Translations under genes and position numbers: made by a program
Shown here: positions 63,541 to 64,000 of the stretch, one piece after another
Layout: each line of letters starts with the position of its first letter
Numbering within the stretch: position 1 is the stretch's first letter
DNA from: Dendrobium chrysotoxum
Taxonomy: Eukaryota > Streptophyta > Magnoliopsida > Asparagales > Orchidaceae
Length of the DNA stretch: 64,000 nt
NCBI GenBank assembly: GCA_019925795.1
Contig: CM034313.1
Coordinates: 89,373,663 to 89,437,662, forward strand
Reading direction: 5' to 3'
The notes under the pieces: generated by a model
Told to the model about the DNA's origin: nothing
The model's database searches: none
What the model saw: only the letters and a program-made list of their open reading frames with translations

Positions 63541-64000
63541 TTATGGAACTCAGGGGAGTTAATATTCACTATATAAAGAGGAGGAATCAAGGGGGAGTTG
63601 TTTTGGAAAGTTTTAATTAAAATTGGGAGGAAATTATTTAGGGAAAGGAGGCCGATTTGAAATTAGATTAGGGAGAGAATTATGAAAGGTTTATTTAAGG
63701 AAAGATGACTGATTTGAATAAAGATTTGTGAGGAAATTAGAAAAGGTTTATTTAAGAAAAGAGGACCGATTTGAATTCAGATTTGGGAGGGAATTAGGAT
63801 GGCTTTATTTAGGGAAAGAGAGTTGATTTGAATTCACATTTTGAAGAAAAATATGATGGTATATTTAAGGGTAATTAAGTTATTTTATTTTCAGGATGTG
63901 ATTTATATTTGTTGTAGTTTTCCTAGGAGTTGTTCCTAGCGGTGTTTAGGGTTTGTGAGAGAGCCGATCTACCTCTCGAATAGTAGATCACTTGTATATT
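63541..64000 (+). mobile_element. Promoter-like retroelement region cut by the right edge
   Basis: A strong TATA box (TATATAAA, 63,570-63,577) is followed by a 57-bp tandem array and then GTTTAGGGTTTGTGAGAGAG and CCTCTCGAATAGTAGATCAC, in the style of the transcribed part of a plant LTR. The element's other features are outside the window. Confidence 0.4.
63597..63881 (+). repeat. 57-bp tandem repeat, five units
   Basis: GATTTGAA / GATTTGAATT starts at 63,654, 63,711, 63,768 and 63,825, exactly 57 bp apart, with a more diverged unit before (63,597). Each unit contains GGGAGGGAATTA-like and TTTATTTAGGGAAAGAG-like parts. All three plus-strand frames have stops, so it is not a protein repeat. 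Confidence 0.85.

Noticed and set aside
63597..63881. 57-bp array considered as a 19-residue protein repeat
   Set aside because: The period is a multiple of three, but every plus-strand frame has stops in the units.

Overview
This is nuclear DNA from a flowering plant. The evidence is spliced genes with GT-AG introns, an ATL-type RING-H2 ubiquitin ligase, a plant-type PEX22, a plant organelle PPR protein, and abundant plant-type transposons on an AT-rich background. I cannot name the species. Many genes here are split into small exons by introns of up to about 9 kb, so long open frames are a poor guide. I rebuilt two genes by joining exons at splice sites and following the protein family.

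Layout. (1) 1-408: the 3' part of an ATL-type RING-H2 E3 ligase gene, plus strand, cut by the left edge. (2) 409-17,195: intergenic, almost entirely repeats. It holds a degenerate minisatellite, microsatellites, SINE-like copies, a Mutator-like element with terminal inverted repeats of about 110 bp, a hairpin, a direct segmental duplication (4,776-7,226 and 11,253-14,727), and between those copies a very large inverted repeat (10,381-11,239) built from what looks like the 5' end of a gene. (3) 17,196-31,846: a complete PEX22 gene on the minus strand, 8 exons and about 286 codons, with two introns near 6 kb full of transposon debris, including a perfect-period 385-bp tandem triplication. (4) 31,847-42,765: PEX22 promoter, intergenic repeats, a small MITE with a TAA target duplication, a 3-kb LTR-like element carrying an intact RTE-type reverse transcriptase ORF, and a weak cluster of exon-like segments on the minus strand. 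(5) 42,766-62,240: the last six exons of a minus-strand PPR gene resembling Arabidopsis At4g04790. It continues past the right edge. Its introns contain a Ty3/gypsy relic, decayed RTE relics, two more copies of the LTR-like family, and a possible plus-strand spliced transcript. (6) 63,540-64,000: a promoter-like region with a TATA box and a 57-bp tandem array, probably part of another retroelement.

The host genes look functionally unrelated: ubiquitin ligation, peroxisomal receptor recycling, and organelle RNA metabolism. The most unusual object is a family of three elements (37,384-40,417; 52,673-54,434; 60,704-61,380). All have TGATG...CATCA ends and 5-bp target duplications (ACCTT, GTGGG, and ACGGA/ACAGA). 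The two longer ones carry the same small ORF, starting MADPERD, about 950 bp downstream of a TATA-like box. The two ORF copies differ mainly at synonymous positions, which suggests selection for a protein encoded inside what otherwise looks like a solo LTR.
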